Below are positions 46,707 to 54,794 of a stretch of DNA of 64,000 bases, piece after piece. The position numbers were made by a program, and so were the translations under genes. Each line of letters starts with the position of its first letter. Within the stretch, counting starts at the first letter, position 1. The notes beneath the pieces were generated by a model, which did no database searches, had not been told where the DNA came from, and saw only the letters and a program-made list of their open reading frames with translations. The stretch comes from Amycolatopsis rifamycinica (GTDB lineage Bacteria > Actinomycetota > Actinomycetes > Mycobacteriales > Pseudonocardiaceae), in contig NZ_JMQI01000011.1 in assembly GCF_000695625.1 (NCBI RefSeq), forward strand, positions 305,400 to 369,399, given 5' to 3'.

Positions 46707-47687
46707 ATGCGCGCAATCCTCGTGGTGAACCCCCAGGCCACCTCGACCACCGCGGGTGGCCGGGACGTACTGGCGCACGCGCTGGCCAGCCAGGTCAAGC
46801 TCGACGTGGTCGAGACGGACTACCGCGGCCACGCGATGGCGGTCGCGCGTTCGGCGGCGCGGGACGGCATCGACCTGGTCGTGGCGCACGGCGGCGACGG
46901 CACGGTCAACGAGGTCGTGAACGGCCTGCTGGCCGACGTTGCGCCGGCGGGGGCTCCACCCCTGGCCGGCGGCTCCGCCACCCGCACCCCCGCGAGAAGG
47001 GGCCCGGCCGCAGCCGGGCAGGTGCCCGCTCTCGGTGTCGTGCCCGGCGGCTCGGCGAACGTGTTCGCGCGCGCCCTCGGCATCTCCGCGGACTCCTTCG
47101 AGGCGACCCACCAGTTGCTCAACGCGCTCGAGAACGACCGCTCGCGCCGGGTCGGGCTCGGCTTGGCCGACGGGCACTGGTTCACCTTCAACGCCGGCCT
47201 GGGCTGGGACGCCGACGTCGTCGGGCGGGTCGCCAAGCGCCGCGGCAAGCAGACGACCGCCGGCCTGTACCTGCGCGCCGCCGTCCGCTCCTACTTCCGG
47301 CCGCCGCTGGGCCGGCCGGCCCTGACGATCCACGTCCCTGGCGAGGAACCCGCCGAGGCGTTGACCGCTTTCGTGTCCAACACCGATCCGTGGAGCTACC
47401 TGGGCGAGCGGGCCATCCACCTCAACCCGGGTTGCTCGTTCGAGACGGGATTGGGTTTGTTCGCGTTGAACGGTCTGGGGTTGCCCACGGTGTTCAAGCA
47501 TGTACGCCAAGCTTTGGCTACGAAGAGCAACCAGCGCGGGCGACGTCTCGTGCGTCACGATGACCTGCCGATGATCCGCATCGACGCAGCTGAACCGGTA
47601 AACTTCCAGGTGGACGGCGACCTGGTCGGCCAGCGGACCCGAGTGGAATTCTCCAGCGTCCCGAACGCACTCACCGTAATCGTGTGA
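46707..47687 (+). CDS. Diacylglycerol/lipid kinase with internal low-complexity insertion
   Basis: 326 residues. ILVVNPQATSTTAGGRD start, catalytic GGDGTVNEVVNGL, then GVVPGGSANVFARAL, as in M. tuberculosis DagK-like kinases. Between the last two motifs lies an Ala/Pro/Gly/Arg insertion of about 30 residues (about 80-110) that relatives do not have as I know them. It phosphorylates diacylglycerol or another lipid. Start ATG at 46707; an in-frame ATG at 46656 is less likely. The 324-bp upstream region (46383-46706) is promoter sequence with no gene I can see. Confidence 0.85.
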   Translation: MRAILVVNPQATSTTAGGRDVLAHALASQVKLDVVETDYRGHAMAVARSAARDGIDLVVAHGGDGTVNEVVNGLLADVAPAGAPPLAGGSATRTPARRGPAAAGQVPALGVVPGGSANVFARALGISADSFEATHQLLNALENDRSRRVGLGLADGHWFTFNAGLGWDADVVGRVAKRRGKQTTAGLYLRAAVRSYFRPPLGRPALTIHVPGEEPAEALTAFVSNTDPWSYLGERAIHLNPGCSFETGLGLFALNGLGLPTVFKHVRQALATKSNQRGRRLVRHDDLPMIRIDAAEPVNFQVDGDLVGQRTRVEFSSVPNALTVIV

Positions 47688-47961
47688 CGACGGCACAGCT
47701 GATCGCCTGCGGATAAGTGGCGGTTGCCGTTCGTCGACGGAGAAGCTCCACTCAGCGCATCAGCCTTCCCTTTCGGCGGCTGTGTCGGAGAGAAACCGCA
47801 GGTCAGAGGGGTCGCTCGGCCGGGTGACCTGACTCACCGATCTTCCGGAAACCCTTGTCGAAAGCGGTGCTTCGTGAAAGCATTCACAAGCACCCAAGAA
47901 CACGACCGCCATTGACGACTGTGGCGCGGCCCTCCCGCGCCATATGAAGGAGCTCACGAAC
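47688..47961 (+). promoter_or_regulatory. whiB1 upstream region
   Basis: 274 bp without a gene, less GC-rich than the flanks towards its right half. AAGGAG nine bases before the ATG at 47962 fixes the whiB1 start. whiB1 promoters in relatives are controlled by cAMP-receptor protein and WhiB1 itself; I see no convincing CRP site. Confidence 0.4.
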
Positions 47962-48216
47962 ATGGACTGGCGCCACGACGCGGCCTGCCGAGACGAGGAC
48001 CCCGAGCTGTTCTTCCCGGTGGGAACCAGCGGTCCTGCTCTGTCGCAGGTTGCTCAGGCGAAGGCCGTGTGCCACCGCTGCCCCTCCGCTTCCGACTGCT
48101 TGGCCTGGGCTTTGGCCAGCGGCCAGGACGCCGGCGTGTGGGGCGGCATGAGCGAAGACGAGCGACGCGCGCTCAAGCGCCGCCGTACGCACATTGGCAC
48201 GCGCACCAACGCCTGA
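47962..48216 (+). CDS. whiB1: WhiB1-type iron-sulfur transcriptional regulator
   Basis: 84 residues, the same length as M. tuberculosis WhiB1. Four cysteines at 9, 37, 40 and 46 bind a [4Fe-4S] cluster that reacts with nitric oxide; GVWGG and the basic C-terminal RRALKRRR bind sigma factor and DNA (family knowledge). Start chosen at 47962 because AAGGAG lies upstream, not the longer frame from 47944. WhiB1 is essential in mycobacteria. Confidence 0.95.
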   Translation: MDWRHDAACRDEDPELFFPVGTSGPALSQVAQAKAVCHRCPSASDCLAWALASGQDAGVWGGMSEDERRALKRRRTHIGTRTNA

Positions 48217-48389
48217 GTTTCTCGAGATCCACCGAGCCGAGCAGGAATTTCACCCGGCGGGCATTTGTCGTGCCCACGCCGTCTGGGGTGATACCGACCC
48301 GGCTCCAGCTTAACAACCGAGGCGAAACCACCTGGCGACGGGTGCGCTGAAACCTCACGAGGGCTTCAAGTCCTCCGCACGCGTTGAAC
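48217..48389. other. Region downstream of whiB1
   Basis: About 170 bp with moderate GC and no coding signature. It ends at the hairpin at 48390. It could be the whiB1 3' untranslated region. Confidence 0.4.
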
Positions 48390-48419
48390 GGCCCGGCACC
48401 ACGCACCTGGTGCCGGGCC
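48390..48419 (+). terminator. Terminator downstream of whiB1
   Basis: A perfect 12-bp GC stem (GGCCCGGCACCA) with a 6-base loop, followed by TTCAG. It is the first strong hairpin after whiB1, 170 bp past the stop. Confidence 0.7.
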
Positions 48420-48427
48420 TTCAGCGT

Positions 48428-48600
48428 GTCGCCCCTCCAATCACGCATGATGCCTCCCCAATCACGCGTGATGCCTCTCCAATCACGCGAGATCCGCCTT
48501 CAATCACGCGCCGAACCACCCGCCCGGACTTTGTCCCGTGCGGAACGAGGTCTCATGCGTGTCTGGCGGGGCATCACGCGTGTCTGGAGGGACGACGCGA
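48428..48600. repeat. Inverted array of 21-bp repeats (locus 2)
   Basis: Four units begin at 48428, 48449, 48470 and 48491, with core CTCCAATCACGCGT in varied form. After 38 bp of unrelated sequence, two opposite-strand units follow at 48550 and 48571, and a degenerate one runs into the pdtaS stop. Same family as 24934-25057 but with the arm order reversed. Confidence 0.85.
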
Positions 48601-48601
48601 G

Positions 48602-50122
48602 TCAGAGGCGGCGCGAGAGCGGGATGCGCAGCGCGGCTTCCGTCCCCGTCACCCGGGCCGCCGACGCCTCCGTCCGCACCTTCCGCAGCGAAAGCGAGCC
48701 CCGCAGCTCGGACTCCACCAGCGTCCGCACGATCTGCAGCCCCAGCCCGTCCGAACGCTCCAGCGAGAACCCCGACGGCAGGCCGCGCCCGTTGTCGCGG
48801 ATGACGACGTCCAGCCAGCGGGCCGAACGCTCCACGATCAGCTCGACCTTCCCCGACCGGCCGGCCGGGAACGCGTGCTCGATCGCGTTCTGCACCAGCT
48901 CGGCCAGCACCATCACCAGCGGCGTCGCGATCTCCGCGACCACCACCCCGAACGAGCCCTTCCGCGACAGCCCGACCTGCGACTCCGCCGTGGCGACCTC
49001 GCCGACCATCGGCAGCACGTTGTCGAGCAGCTTGTCGAGGTCGACGCGCTCGTCCACCGAAATCGACAGCGCCTCGTGCACCAGCGCGATCGACGTCACC
49101 CGGCGCACGGACTCCGCCAGGGCGAGCCGCGCCTCCTCCGACGTCGTCCGCCGGGACTGCAGCCGCAGCAGCGCCGCCACCGTCTGCAGGTTGTTCTTCA
49201 CCCGATGGTGGATTTCCCGGATCGTCGCGTCCTTCGACAGCAACGCCCGGTCCCGCCGCTTCACCTCGGTGACGTCGCGGACCAGCACCAGCGCGCCCGC
49301 CGCCTGGCCCGCCGGCCGCAGCGGCAGCGCACGGAACAGCACGACGGCGCCGCGGCGCGAATCGGCCTCCGTGCGGCTCGACGGCTTCCCGTCGAGGGCC
49401 TCGATGATCCGGTGGGACACCTCGGTCGCGTCGAACGGGTCACGGATCAGCGAGCGCGTCAACGGCGCCAGCCGCGTCCCGACCAGGTCGGACTCGTGCC
49501 CCATCCGGTGGTACGCGGACAGCCCGTTCGGGCTGGCGAACACGACCGTGCCGCTCGAATCGAGCCGGATCAGCCCGTCACCCACCCGGGGCGACGTGTG
49601 CGTGTCCGTCGCGTTGGTGCCGTTCGGCGGGAACGTGCCGTCGACGATCATCTGGCACAGGTCGCCGGCGCTGCCCAGGTACGCGATTTCCAGCGGCGAG
49701 GGCACCCGCGGCGCGGCCAGGTTCGTCTCGCGGCTCAGCACGGCGATGACCTCGTCGTGGAAGCGCACCGGGATCGCCTCGCGCCGCATCGGCAGGTCGC
49801 GGTACCAGTGCGGGTCCTCCTCGCGGCAGATCCGCACCTCACGCATGGCCTTCGCCAGCTGCGGGTGCTCCTGGACCGTGAACCGCGTGCCGACGACGTC
49901 CTCGGGGTGCGCGGTCGGCGCGGTCGTCGGCCGCGCGTGCGCGACGCAGACGAAGTCGCCGCCGTCCGGCTGCAGGTCCTCGGTCACCGGGACCCAGAGC
50001 AGGAAGTCCGCGAAGGAGAGATCGGCCAGCAGCTGCCACTCCGCGACGACGGTCTGCAGGTGGTCCGCCGCCTCCCCGGGGAGGCCGGTGTTGTCGGCGA
50101 GCAGTTCGGCGAGCGTGGACAC
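48602..50122 (-). CDS. pdtaS: Cytosolic sensor histidine kinase, PdtaS-type
   Basis: 506 residues from the GTG at 50122, which gives the conserved STLAELLAD start of PdtaS proteins; ATG at 50131 is an alternative. GAF domain (about 1-150), PAS domain (about 180-275), HisKA_2 box with the phospho-His in EIHHRVKNNLQTVAALLRLQ near residue 305, then an HATPase domain (VQNAIEHAF; DNGRGLP). No membrane helix. In mycobacteria PdtaS phosphorylates the ANTAR protein PdtaR and acts in NO and copper sensing; no pdtaR is in this window. Gene order with whiB1 and rsrA-sigR is conserved. Confidence 0.92.
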   Translation of the reverse strand: MSTLAELLADNTGLPGEAADHLQTVVAEWQLLADLSFADFLLWVPVTEDLQPDGGDFVCVAHARPTTAPTAHPEDVVGTRFTVQEHPQLAKAMREVRICREEDPHWYRDLPMRREAIPVRFHDEVIAVLSRETNLAAPRVPSPLEIAYLGSAGDLCQMIVDGTFPPNGTNATDTHTSPRVGDGLIRLDSSGTVVFASPNGLSAYHRMGHESDLVGTRLAPLTRSLIRDPFDATEVSHRIIEALDGKPSSRTEADSRRGAVVLFRALPLRPAGQAAGALVLVRDVTEVKRRDRALLSKDATIREIHHRVKNNLQTVAALLRLQSRRTTSEEARLALAESVRRVTSIALVHEALSISVDERVDLDKLLDNVLPMVGEVATAESQVGLSRKGSFGVVVAEIATPLVMVLAELVQNAIEHAFPAGRSGKVELIVERSARWLDVVIRDNGRGLPSGFSLERSDGLGLQIVRTLVESELRGSLSLRKVRTEASAARVTGTEAALRIPLSRRL

Positions 50123-50192
50123 GCACCCCATCAAACCAGAGCGGGTCGTCGTGACACACTTGACCAGGAACCTTTGACGACGAGGAGTGAAC

Positions 50193-50267
50193 ATGTCGAA
50201 GCGCGCCCGCAAGCGTCGCGACCGGAAGAAGAACGGCGCGAACCACGGCAAGAAGCCCAACGCCTGA
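50193..50267 (+). CDS. Small ribosomal protein bL37
   Basis: 24 residues, highly basic: it starts MSKRARKRRDRKKNGANH and ends GKKPNA. It matches the actinobacterial bL37 protein, which sits in the large ribosomal subunit. GGAG precedes the ATG at good spacing and a strong terminator follows 16 bp after the stop. It is divergent from pdtaS (70 bp apart). Being under 30 codons it is easily missed. Confidence 0.9.
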   Translation: MSKRARKRRDRKKNGANHGKKPNA

Positions 50268-50283
50268 TTCCCGGCGTCGGCAT

Positions 50284-50321
50284 GACGAAGGCCCCCACAC
50301 ACCAGCGTGGGGGCCTTCGTC
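50284..50321. terminator. Bidirectional terminator between bL37 and rsrA
   Basis: A perfect 15-bp stem (GACGAAGGCCCCCAC) with an 8-base loop, between the bL37 stop and the rsrA stop. Confidence 0.9.
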
Positions 50322-50334
50322 GTGCTCAGGCGCG

Positions 50335-50655
50335 CTACTCGGAGCGCTGCTCGAGAGTGATCTCGGTGCGTTCCACGGTGACGCCGCCGCGGGAAGCGAC
50401 GGTCTGGCGGATCGACGCGCGCAGCCGACTCTTCAGCTCGGCCGGGGCGTGGTCGCCGCCGCACTTGCGGGCCAGCAGCTGCTTGATGTGCTCGTCGATG
50501 CCGTACTCCTCGAGGCACGGCGGGCAGTCGTCGATGTGGGCGCGCAACGCGGCGTCCCGCTCGGGGCTGCACTCGCGGTCGAGCAGCAGGTAGATGTCGG
50601 CGAGCGCCTCTTCGCAGCGGACCTTGTCGGACGCGCCTTCGCACATGTCGTTCAT
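50335..50655 (-). CDS. rsrA: Zinc-binding anti-sigma factor, RsrA/RshA type
   Basis: 106 residues. The ZAS motif HIDDCPPC (His40, Cys44, Cys47) with Cys14 binds zinc. Thiol oxidation releases zinc and frees SigR (family knowledge). Its ATG overlaps the sigR stop by four bases (ATGA), ensuring matched synthesis. Confidence 0.95.
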   Translation of the reverse strand: MNDMCEGASDKVRCEEALADIYLLLDRECSPERDAALRAHIDDCPPCLEEYGIDEHIKQLLARKCGGDHAPAELKSRLRASIRQTVASRGGVTVERTEITLEQRSE

Positions 50656-51275
50656 CGCCCCGCCACCTCCTCCTTGGCGCTCCGGATGAAGCCGCGCTCA
50701 CGGGCCACGTCGGCGAGCAAGTCGCGCAGCTGGGCGCGGCCGCGGTGCAGGCGGGACATCACGGTGCCGATGGGGGTGTCCATGATCTCGGCGATCTCCT
50801 TGTACGCGAAGCCCTCGACGTCGGCCAGGTAGACGGCCAGCCGGAACTCCTCGGGCAGCTTCTGCAGGGCGGCCTTGACGTCGGTGTCGGGCAGGTTGTC
50901 CATCGCCTCGACCTCGGCCGACCGCAGCCCGCTGGAGGTGTGACTCTCGGCCTTGGCGATCTGCCAGTCGGTGATCTCCTCGGTGGGCGCCTGCACCGGC
51001 TGCCGCTGGCGCTTGCGGTAGCCGTTGATGTAGGTGTTGGTCAGGATGCGGTACATCCAGGCCTTGAGGTTCGTGCCGGCCTTGAAGGACGCGAAGGCGG
51101 CGTACGCCTTCAGGTAGGTCTCCTGGACCAGGTCCTCGGCATCGGCGGGGTTGCGGGTCATCCGCATCGCGGCCGAGTACAGCTGGTCGAGCAGCGGCAT
51201 CGCGTCCCGCTCGAAGCGCTCGGCGCGCTCGGCCTCGGTCGCTTCTTCCGGCGCTGAGTTCTGCGTGCTCGGCAA
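50652..51275 (-). CDS. sigR: Thiol-stress ECF sigma factor, SigR/SigH type
   Basis: 207 residues from a TTG at 51275 preceded by GGGAAGGGAACGG. Region 2 ([20 protein letters not shown]) and region 4 ([23 protein letters not shown]) are intact. It transcribes thioredoxin and other redox genes and is inhibited by RsrA. The frame stays open upstream through a GTG at 51419, which lies just after a SigR-type promoter (51428-51455), so a form about 48 residues longer is possible. Confidence 0.93.
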   Translation of the reverse strand: MPSTQNSAPEEATEAERAERFERDAMPLLDQLYSAAMRMTRNPADAEDLVQETYLKAYAAFASFKAGTNLKAWMYRILTNTYINGYRKRQRQPVQAPTEEITDWQIAKAESHTSSGLRSAEVEAMDNLPDTDVKAALQKLPEEFRLAVYLADVEGFAYKEIAEIMDTPIGTVMSRLHRGRAQLRDLLADVARERGFIRSAKEEVAGR

Positions 51276-51427
51276 ACCGTTCCCTTCCCGCTCGGCGTCG
51301 ATGCGCGTGCGCGCATACGGCGGACCCGAGTTTACGCGGGGACTGGGCACGCCGCGGTTCGCCGGTGCCTCGGGACGGCGGCGGCTGCGTGAGCGTGTGG
51401 TGGCGAGCGTTGTTGTCACGTCCCGTA

Positions 51428-51455
51428 CAACCGATCGGGGGGATCCGGCATTCCC
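51428..51455 (-). promoter_or_regulatory. SigR-dependent promoter of sigR
   Basis: On the minus strand GGGAAT (51455-51450) and GTTG (51431-51428) are separated by exactly 18 bp, matching the SigR/SigH consensus GGAAT-N18-GTT. It gives positive autoregulation. The predicted start is near 51420, about 145 nt before the TTG start. Confidence 0.85.
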
Positions 51456-51467
51456 TAGACTTCCGCC

Positions 51468-51944
51468 ATGGCAGGCAAGGGCACCCCCGCGACGGCGTTG
51501 CTGGGGAAGCAGAAAGTGGCGCACACGCTGCACGCTTACGACCACGATCCGCGCGCGGAATCGTACGGGCTGGAAGCTGTGGAGGCGCTCGGCCTGGACC
51601 GGGCGCGGGTGTTCAAGACGCTGGTGGCGGAGGTGGACGGCCGGCTCGTGGTGGGCGTGGTCCCGGTCACGGGCCAGCTGGACCTGAAGGCACTGGCGGC
51701 CGCGGCGGGCGGCAAGAAGGCGAAGATGGCCGACCCGGCGGCGGCCCAGCGGGCGACGGGGTACGTCCTGGGCGGGATCTCACCACTGGGCCACCGAAGC
51801 CGGCTGCCGGTGGTGATCGACGCATCGGCTTCGACGTTCGAGACGGTGTTCTGCTCGGCCGGACGGCGAGGGCTGGAGGTGGAGCTGGCCCCGGCCGAGC
51901 TGATCCGGCTGACCGGCGCGGTGGTGGCACCGATCGCGGCTTAG
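51468..51944 (+). CDS. Cys-tRNA(Pro)/aminoacyl-tRNA deacylase, YbaK type
   Basis: 158 residues. [41 protein letters not shown] and a C-terminal [13 protein letters not shown] fit YbaK/EbsC proteins that clear mischarged tRNA. A -10-like TAGACT is seven bases before the ATG, so the message is probably leaderless. Divergent from sigR and overlapping its promoter region. Confidence 0.9.
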   Translation: MAGKGTPATALLGKQKVAHTLHAYDHDPRAESYGLEAVEALGLDRARVFKTLVAEVDGRLVVGVVPVTGQLDLKALAAAAGGKKAKMADPAAAQRATGYVLGGISPLGHRSRLPVVIDASASTFETVFCSAGRRGLEVELAPAELIRLTGAVVAPIAA

Positions 51945-52040
51945 GGCCGGTCGCGCAGGCCGGCATCGCCCCGTAGTGGGAGATGGCGTCGGGCCGATCC
52001 TCGGTGGCACGACCGCCCGGCGGGCTTCGCCGGGCCCCGC

Positions 52041-52097
52041 CCGTAACCAGACATCCCCCGCCACTCCCAGGGGGGCGTCCCCAAGTCCAGTCTACCG
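52041..52097. repeat. 57-bp interspersed repeat, copy A
   Basis: Begins CCGTAACCAGACATCCCCC and ends CCAGTCTACCG. It matches copy B (55699-55755) at 56 of 57 positions, in the same orientation. It is followed by two DnaA-box-like 9-mers. Confidence 0.9.
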
Positions 52098-52131
52098 CCA
52101 CTGACCTGCAAAAACGGCGGCCCGCCGAATC

Positions 52132-52159
52132 TGTGGACAGCCGCACCCGATGTGGACAA
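52132..52159. other. Two DnaA-box-like 9-mers after repeat copy A
   Basis: TGTGGACAG (52132-52140) and TGTGGACAA (52151-52159). The second is the complement of TTGTCCACA, the DnaA box favoured in high-GC actinomycetes. Function is untested. Confidence 0.45.
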
Positions 52160-52215
52160 CTCAAGCCGGCGGCTGGACGGCTCAAGCCGGCGGCTGGACG
52201 GCTCAGGCCAGCGGC
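52160..52215. repeat. 21-bp tandem repeat running into the hydrolase 3' end
   Basis: Two identical 21-bp units (52160-52180, 52181-52201) containing AAGCCGGCGGCTGGACGG, then a diverged partial unit that encodes the last codons of the hydrolase. It looks like tandem copying of the gene end. Confidence 0.75.
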
Positions 52216-52811
52216 CGCAACACCCGCGACAGCCACTCGGTCGCCGCGCGCGAGACCTTCTCCAGGTCCTTGCCCAGGTTGTGGTCGCCGTCCACCAGCA
52301 CCAGCTCCTGGTGCGGTCCCGGCTTGGGGCGCCCGAAGGGGTCCCGCTCTCCCTGGATCACCAGCGTCGGGACCTCGACCGCGTCGAACTCCGGCTGGCG
52401 CGTCTTCTCCGGGCGGCCCGGCGGGTGCTCCGGGAACGCCAGGCACAGCACCGCCACCGCCTGGCCGGCCGACGCCGTCCGGCAGGCCACCCGCGCGCCC
52501 GATGACCGGCCCCCGAACACGAACGGCAGGTCGTCGAAGCGCTCCGACAGCTCGTCCGCCACCGTCAGCCACGCCGTGTCCAGCTGGTTCGCCGGGGCCG
52601 GCGCGCGGCGGCCCGCCACCCGGTAGGGCTGCTCGACCAGCGCCACGTGCACGCCCGCCGCCTGCGCCGCGCGCGTCACCGCGACCAAGTCCTTCGCCCC
52701 GAGGCCGCCGCCCGCGCCGTGGCCGAGCATGAGCACCGCCACGCCCTCCTCGGCGCAGTGCAGGTACACCCGCGCCGGGCCGTAGGCCGTCTCGATCGGG
52801 ATGGCCGTCAT
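52203..52811 (-). CDS. Alpha/beta-hydrolase, Tex30/KANL3-like
   Basis: 202 residues. Nucleophile elbow GGRSSGARVA, Asp in IQGERDPFG, His in VDGDHNLGK. The family hydrolyses small esters, but its substrate is unknown. Its ATG overlaps the SRAP stop (ATGA). Same strand and order as in relatives of this chromosomal region. Confidence 0.88.
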   Translation of the reverse strand: MTAIPIETAYGPARVYLHCAEEGVAVLMLGHGAGGGLGAKDLVAVTRAAQAAGVHVALVEQPYRVAGRRAPAPANQLDTAWLTVADELSERFDDLPFVFGGRSSGARVACRTASAGQAVAVLCLAFPEHPPGRPEKTRQPEFDAVEVPTLVIQGERDPFGRPKPGPHQELVLVDGDHNLGKDLEKVSRAATEWLSRVLRPLA

Positions 52812-53566
52812 GACTTCGGCGCGTCGAACAGGGCGGCCTCGTGCACCGGGTCGACCCGCTCCAGCAGCTCGGGACCGTTGTTGCGGACGTTGTTGACCCG
52901 GCTCGACACCGGCCGCAGCTCCAGCGACGCCACGATCTCCTCGGGCGTCGGCACCAGCAGGTCGGTGACGTCTTCGCGGTCCGGGTCCAGCCAGCCGTCC
53001 CAGTGCGAGCGCGGCACGATCAGCGGCATCCGGTCGTGGACGTCGGTGAGCTGGCCGGCGGCGTCGGTCGTGATGATCGAGAACGTGATCAGCGGCGCCG
53101 CCTTGTCGTCGTCCTTCGGCCGCCAGCTCTCCCAGATGCCGCCGAACGCGAGCGACGAGTCGTCCGGCGCCGTCATGTAGAACGGCTCCTTCTCCTTGCC
53201 CGTGCGGCGCCACTCGAACCAGCCGTCGGCCGGCACCAGGCAGCGGCGCGACACCAGCGCGCGGCGGAACGCCGGCTTCTCGGCGGCCGTTTCGGCGCGC
53301 GTGTTGATCATCCGCGAGCCGACCGACGGGTCCTTGGCCCAGAACGGCACCAAGCCCCACTTCATCATCCGCAGTGAGCGCTCGGCGGGCTCGTCCTCGA
53401 GGACCTGGCCGTCTTCGTCACGCGGGTGCCGCTGCACGACCGTGACCACGTTCTTCGTCGGCGCCACGTTGTGATCCACCCGCGCGTGGCCCTCGGTGAG
53501 GTCGATCGCGTCGAACTCCTCGATCAGTTTCGCCGGGTCCTTGGTGGCGGCGTAGCGGCCGCACAT
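52808..53566 (-). CDS. SOS-response-associated peptidase (SRAP/YedK family)
   Basis: 252 residues. Start at the ATG of MCGRY, so Cys2 becomes N-terminal after Met removal and can crosslink abasic sites in single-stranded DNA. Other active-site residues are in NTRAET, ADGWFEW and DVHDRMP. AGGAGG sits six bases before the ATG. It protects DNA at stalled replication forks (family knowledge). Confidence 0.94.
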   Translation of the reverse strand: MCGRYAATKDPAKLIEEFDAIDLTEGHARVDHNVAPTKNVVTVVQRHPRDEDGQVLEDEPAERSLRMMKWGLVPFWAKDPSVGSRMINTRAETAAEKPAFRRALVSRRCLVPADGWFEWRRTGKEKEPFYMTAPDDSSLAFGGIWESWRPKDDDKAAPLITFSIITTDAAGQLTDVHDRMPLIVPRSHWDGWLDPDREDVTDLLVPTPEEIVASLELRPVSSRVNNVRNNGPELLERVDPVHEAALFDAPKS

Positions 53567-53681
53567 GGCCAACCTCCTCTGCCGGGACGGTCCGGGACGC
53601 CATCGTTACACGCAGGCCAGGGCCGTGGCGAGCGGCGTGGGATCATTCGGGTGGGCATCGGCACACGAGAGGACGGCGGGT

Positions 53682-54704
53682 TTGGCGCGCAACGACTGGA
53701 GCAGGCTGGACGAGTCCGACGTCCGCGTGCGTCCGGGCAAGGGCACCCGGCCCCGCAGCAAGCGCCGTCCCGAGCACGCCGACGCCGTCACGGCCATGGT
53801 CATCGGCAAGGACCGCGGGCGCTGGACCTGCGCGATCGACGCCGATCCCGCCCGCGTGATCACGGCCATGCGGGCCCGCGAGATGGGCCGGATCCCGGTG
53901 GTCGTCGGCGACCGCGTCGGCATCGTCGGGGACGTCTCGGGCAAGCCGGACACCCTCGCGCGGATCGTCCGCGTCGACGACCGCACCAGTTCCCTGCTGC
54001 GCACGGCCGACGACACCGACCCGTACGAGCGGCTGGTCGTCGCGAACGCCGAGCGCCTGTTGATCGTCACCGCACTGGCCGACCCGCCGCCGCGCACCGG
54101 CTTCATCGACCGCTGCCTCGTCGCCTGCTACGCGGGCGGCGTCGAACCGGTGTTGTGCCTGACGAAAGCCGACCTGGCCAGCCCGGACGAGCTCCTGGCC
54201 GGCTACGCGGGTCTCGACATCCCGGTGATCGTCAGCCGGTTCGACGAACAACCCGAAGGCCTCGACGAACTGCTGAAAGACCGCCTGACGGCACTGGTCG
54301 GCCACTCGGGTGTCGGCAAGTCGACATTGGTCAACCGCCTGGTGCCGGACGCCGAGCTGGCCACCGGCGTGGTGAGCTCGGTCGGCAAGGGGCGCCACAC
54401 GTCCGTCGCCGCGGTGGCGCTGCCGCTGCCCGACGGCGGCTGGGTGATCGACACCCCTGGCGTGCGGTCGTTCGGGCTGGCCCACGTGACCGCCGACGAC
54501 ATCGTCGACGCCTTCGAGGAGTTCGCCGAAGCCGCCGAGGAGTGCCCGTCGGGCTGCGGGCACCTGGGCGCGCCGGAGGACCCGGACTGCGCGCTCGACG
54601 ACGTCGTCACCGAAGGGAAGGCGAGCCCCGAGCGGCTCACGTCGCTGCGGCGCCTGCTGGCGTCGCGCGGCGGCCACGACATGACCCGCCCCGCTGAATC
54701 CTGA
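53682..54704 (+). CDS. rsgA: Ribosome-assembly GTPase RsgA
   Basis: 340 residues from a TTG preceded by GAGAGGACGG. Circularly permuted GTPase: TKAD (G4) comes before GHSGVGKST (G1) and DTPG (G3), with a C-terminal zinc knuckle (CPSGCGHLGAPEDPDC). It acts in 30S subunit maturation. In mycobacteria aroA precedes this gene; here it is missing and only 115 bp separate SRAP and rsgA. Confidence 0.94.
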   Translation: MARNDWSRLDESDVRVRPGKGTRPRSKRRPEHADAVTAMVIGKDRGRWTCAIDADPARVITAMRAREMGRIPVVVGDRVGIVGDVSGKPDTLARIVRVDDRTSSLLRTADDTDPYERLVVANAERLLIVTALADPPPRTGFIDRCLVACYAGGVEPVLCLTKADLASPDELLAGYAGLDIPVIVSRFDEQPEGLDELLKDRLTALVGHSGVGKSTLVNRLVPDAELATGVVSSVGKGRHTSVAAVALPLPDGGWVIDTPGVRSFGLAHVTADDIVDAFEEFAEAAEECPSGCGHLGAPEDPDCALDDVVTEGKASPERLTSLRRLLASRGGHDMTRPAES

Positions 54705-54740
54705 GCTGGCGGACCCAGCAGAAGGCCGTCGACGCTGAGT

Positions 54741-54784
54741 AGCGGCGGCTCCCCCGAACGAGATGGGGAGAGCCGCTGTGTTTT
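54741..54784 (+). terminator. Terminator after rsgA
   Basis: An imperfect stem (AGCGGCGGCTCCCC against GGGGAGAGCCGCT) followed by GTGTTTT. Confidence 0.65.
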
Positions 54785-54794
54785 CGTGGGCACC

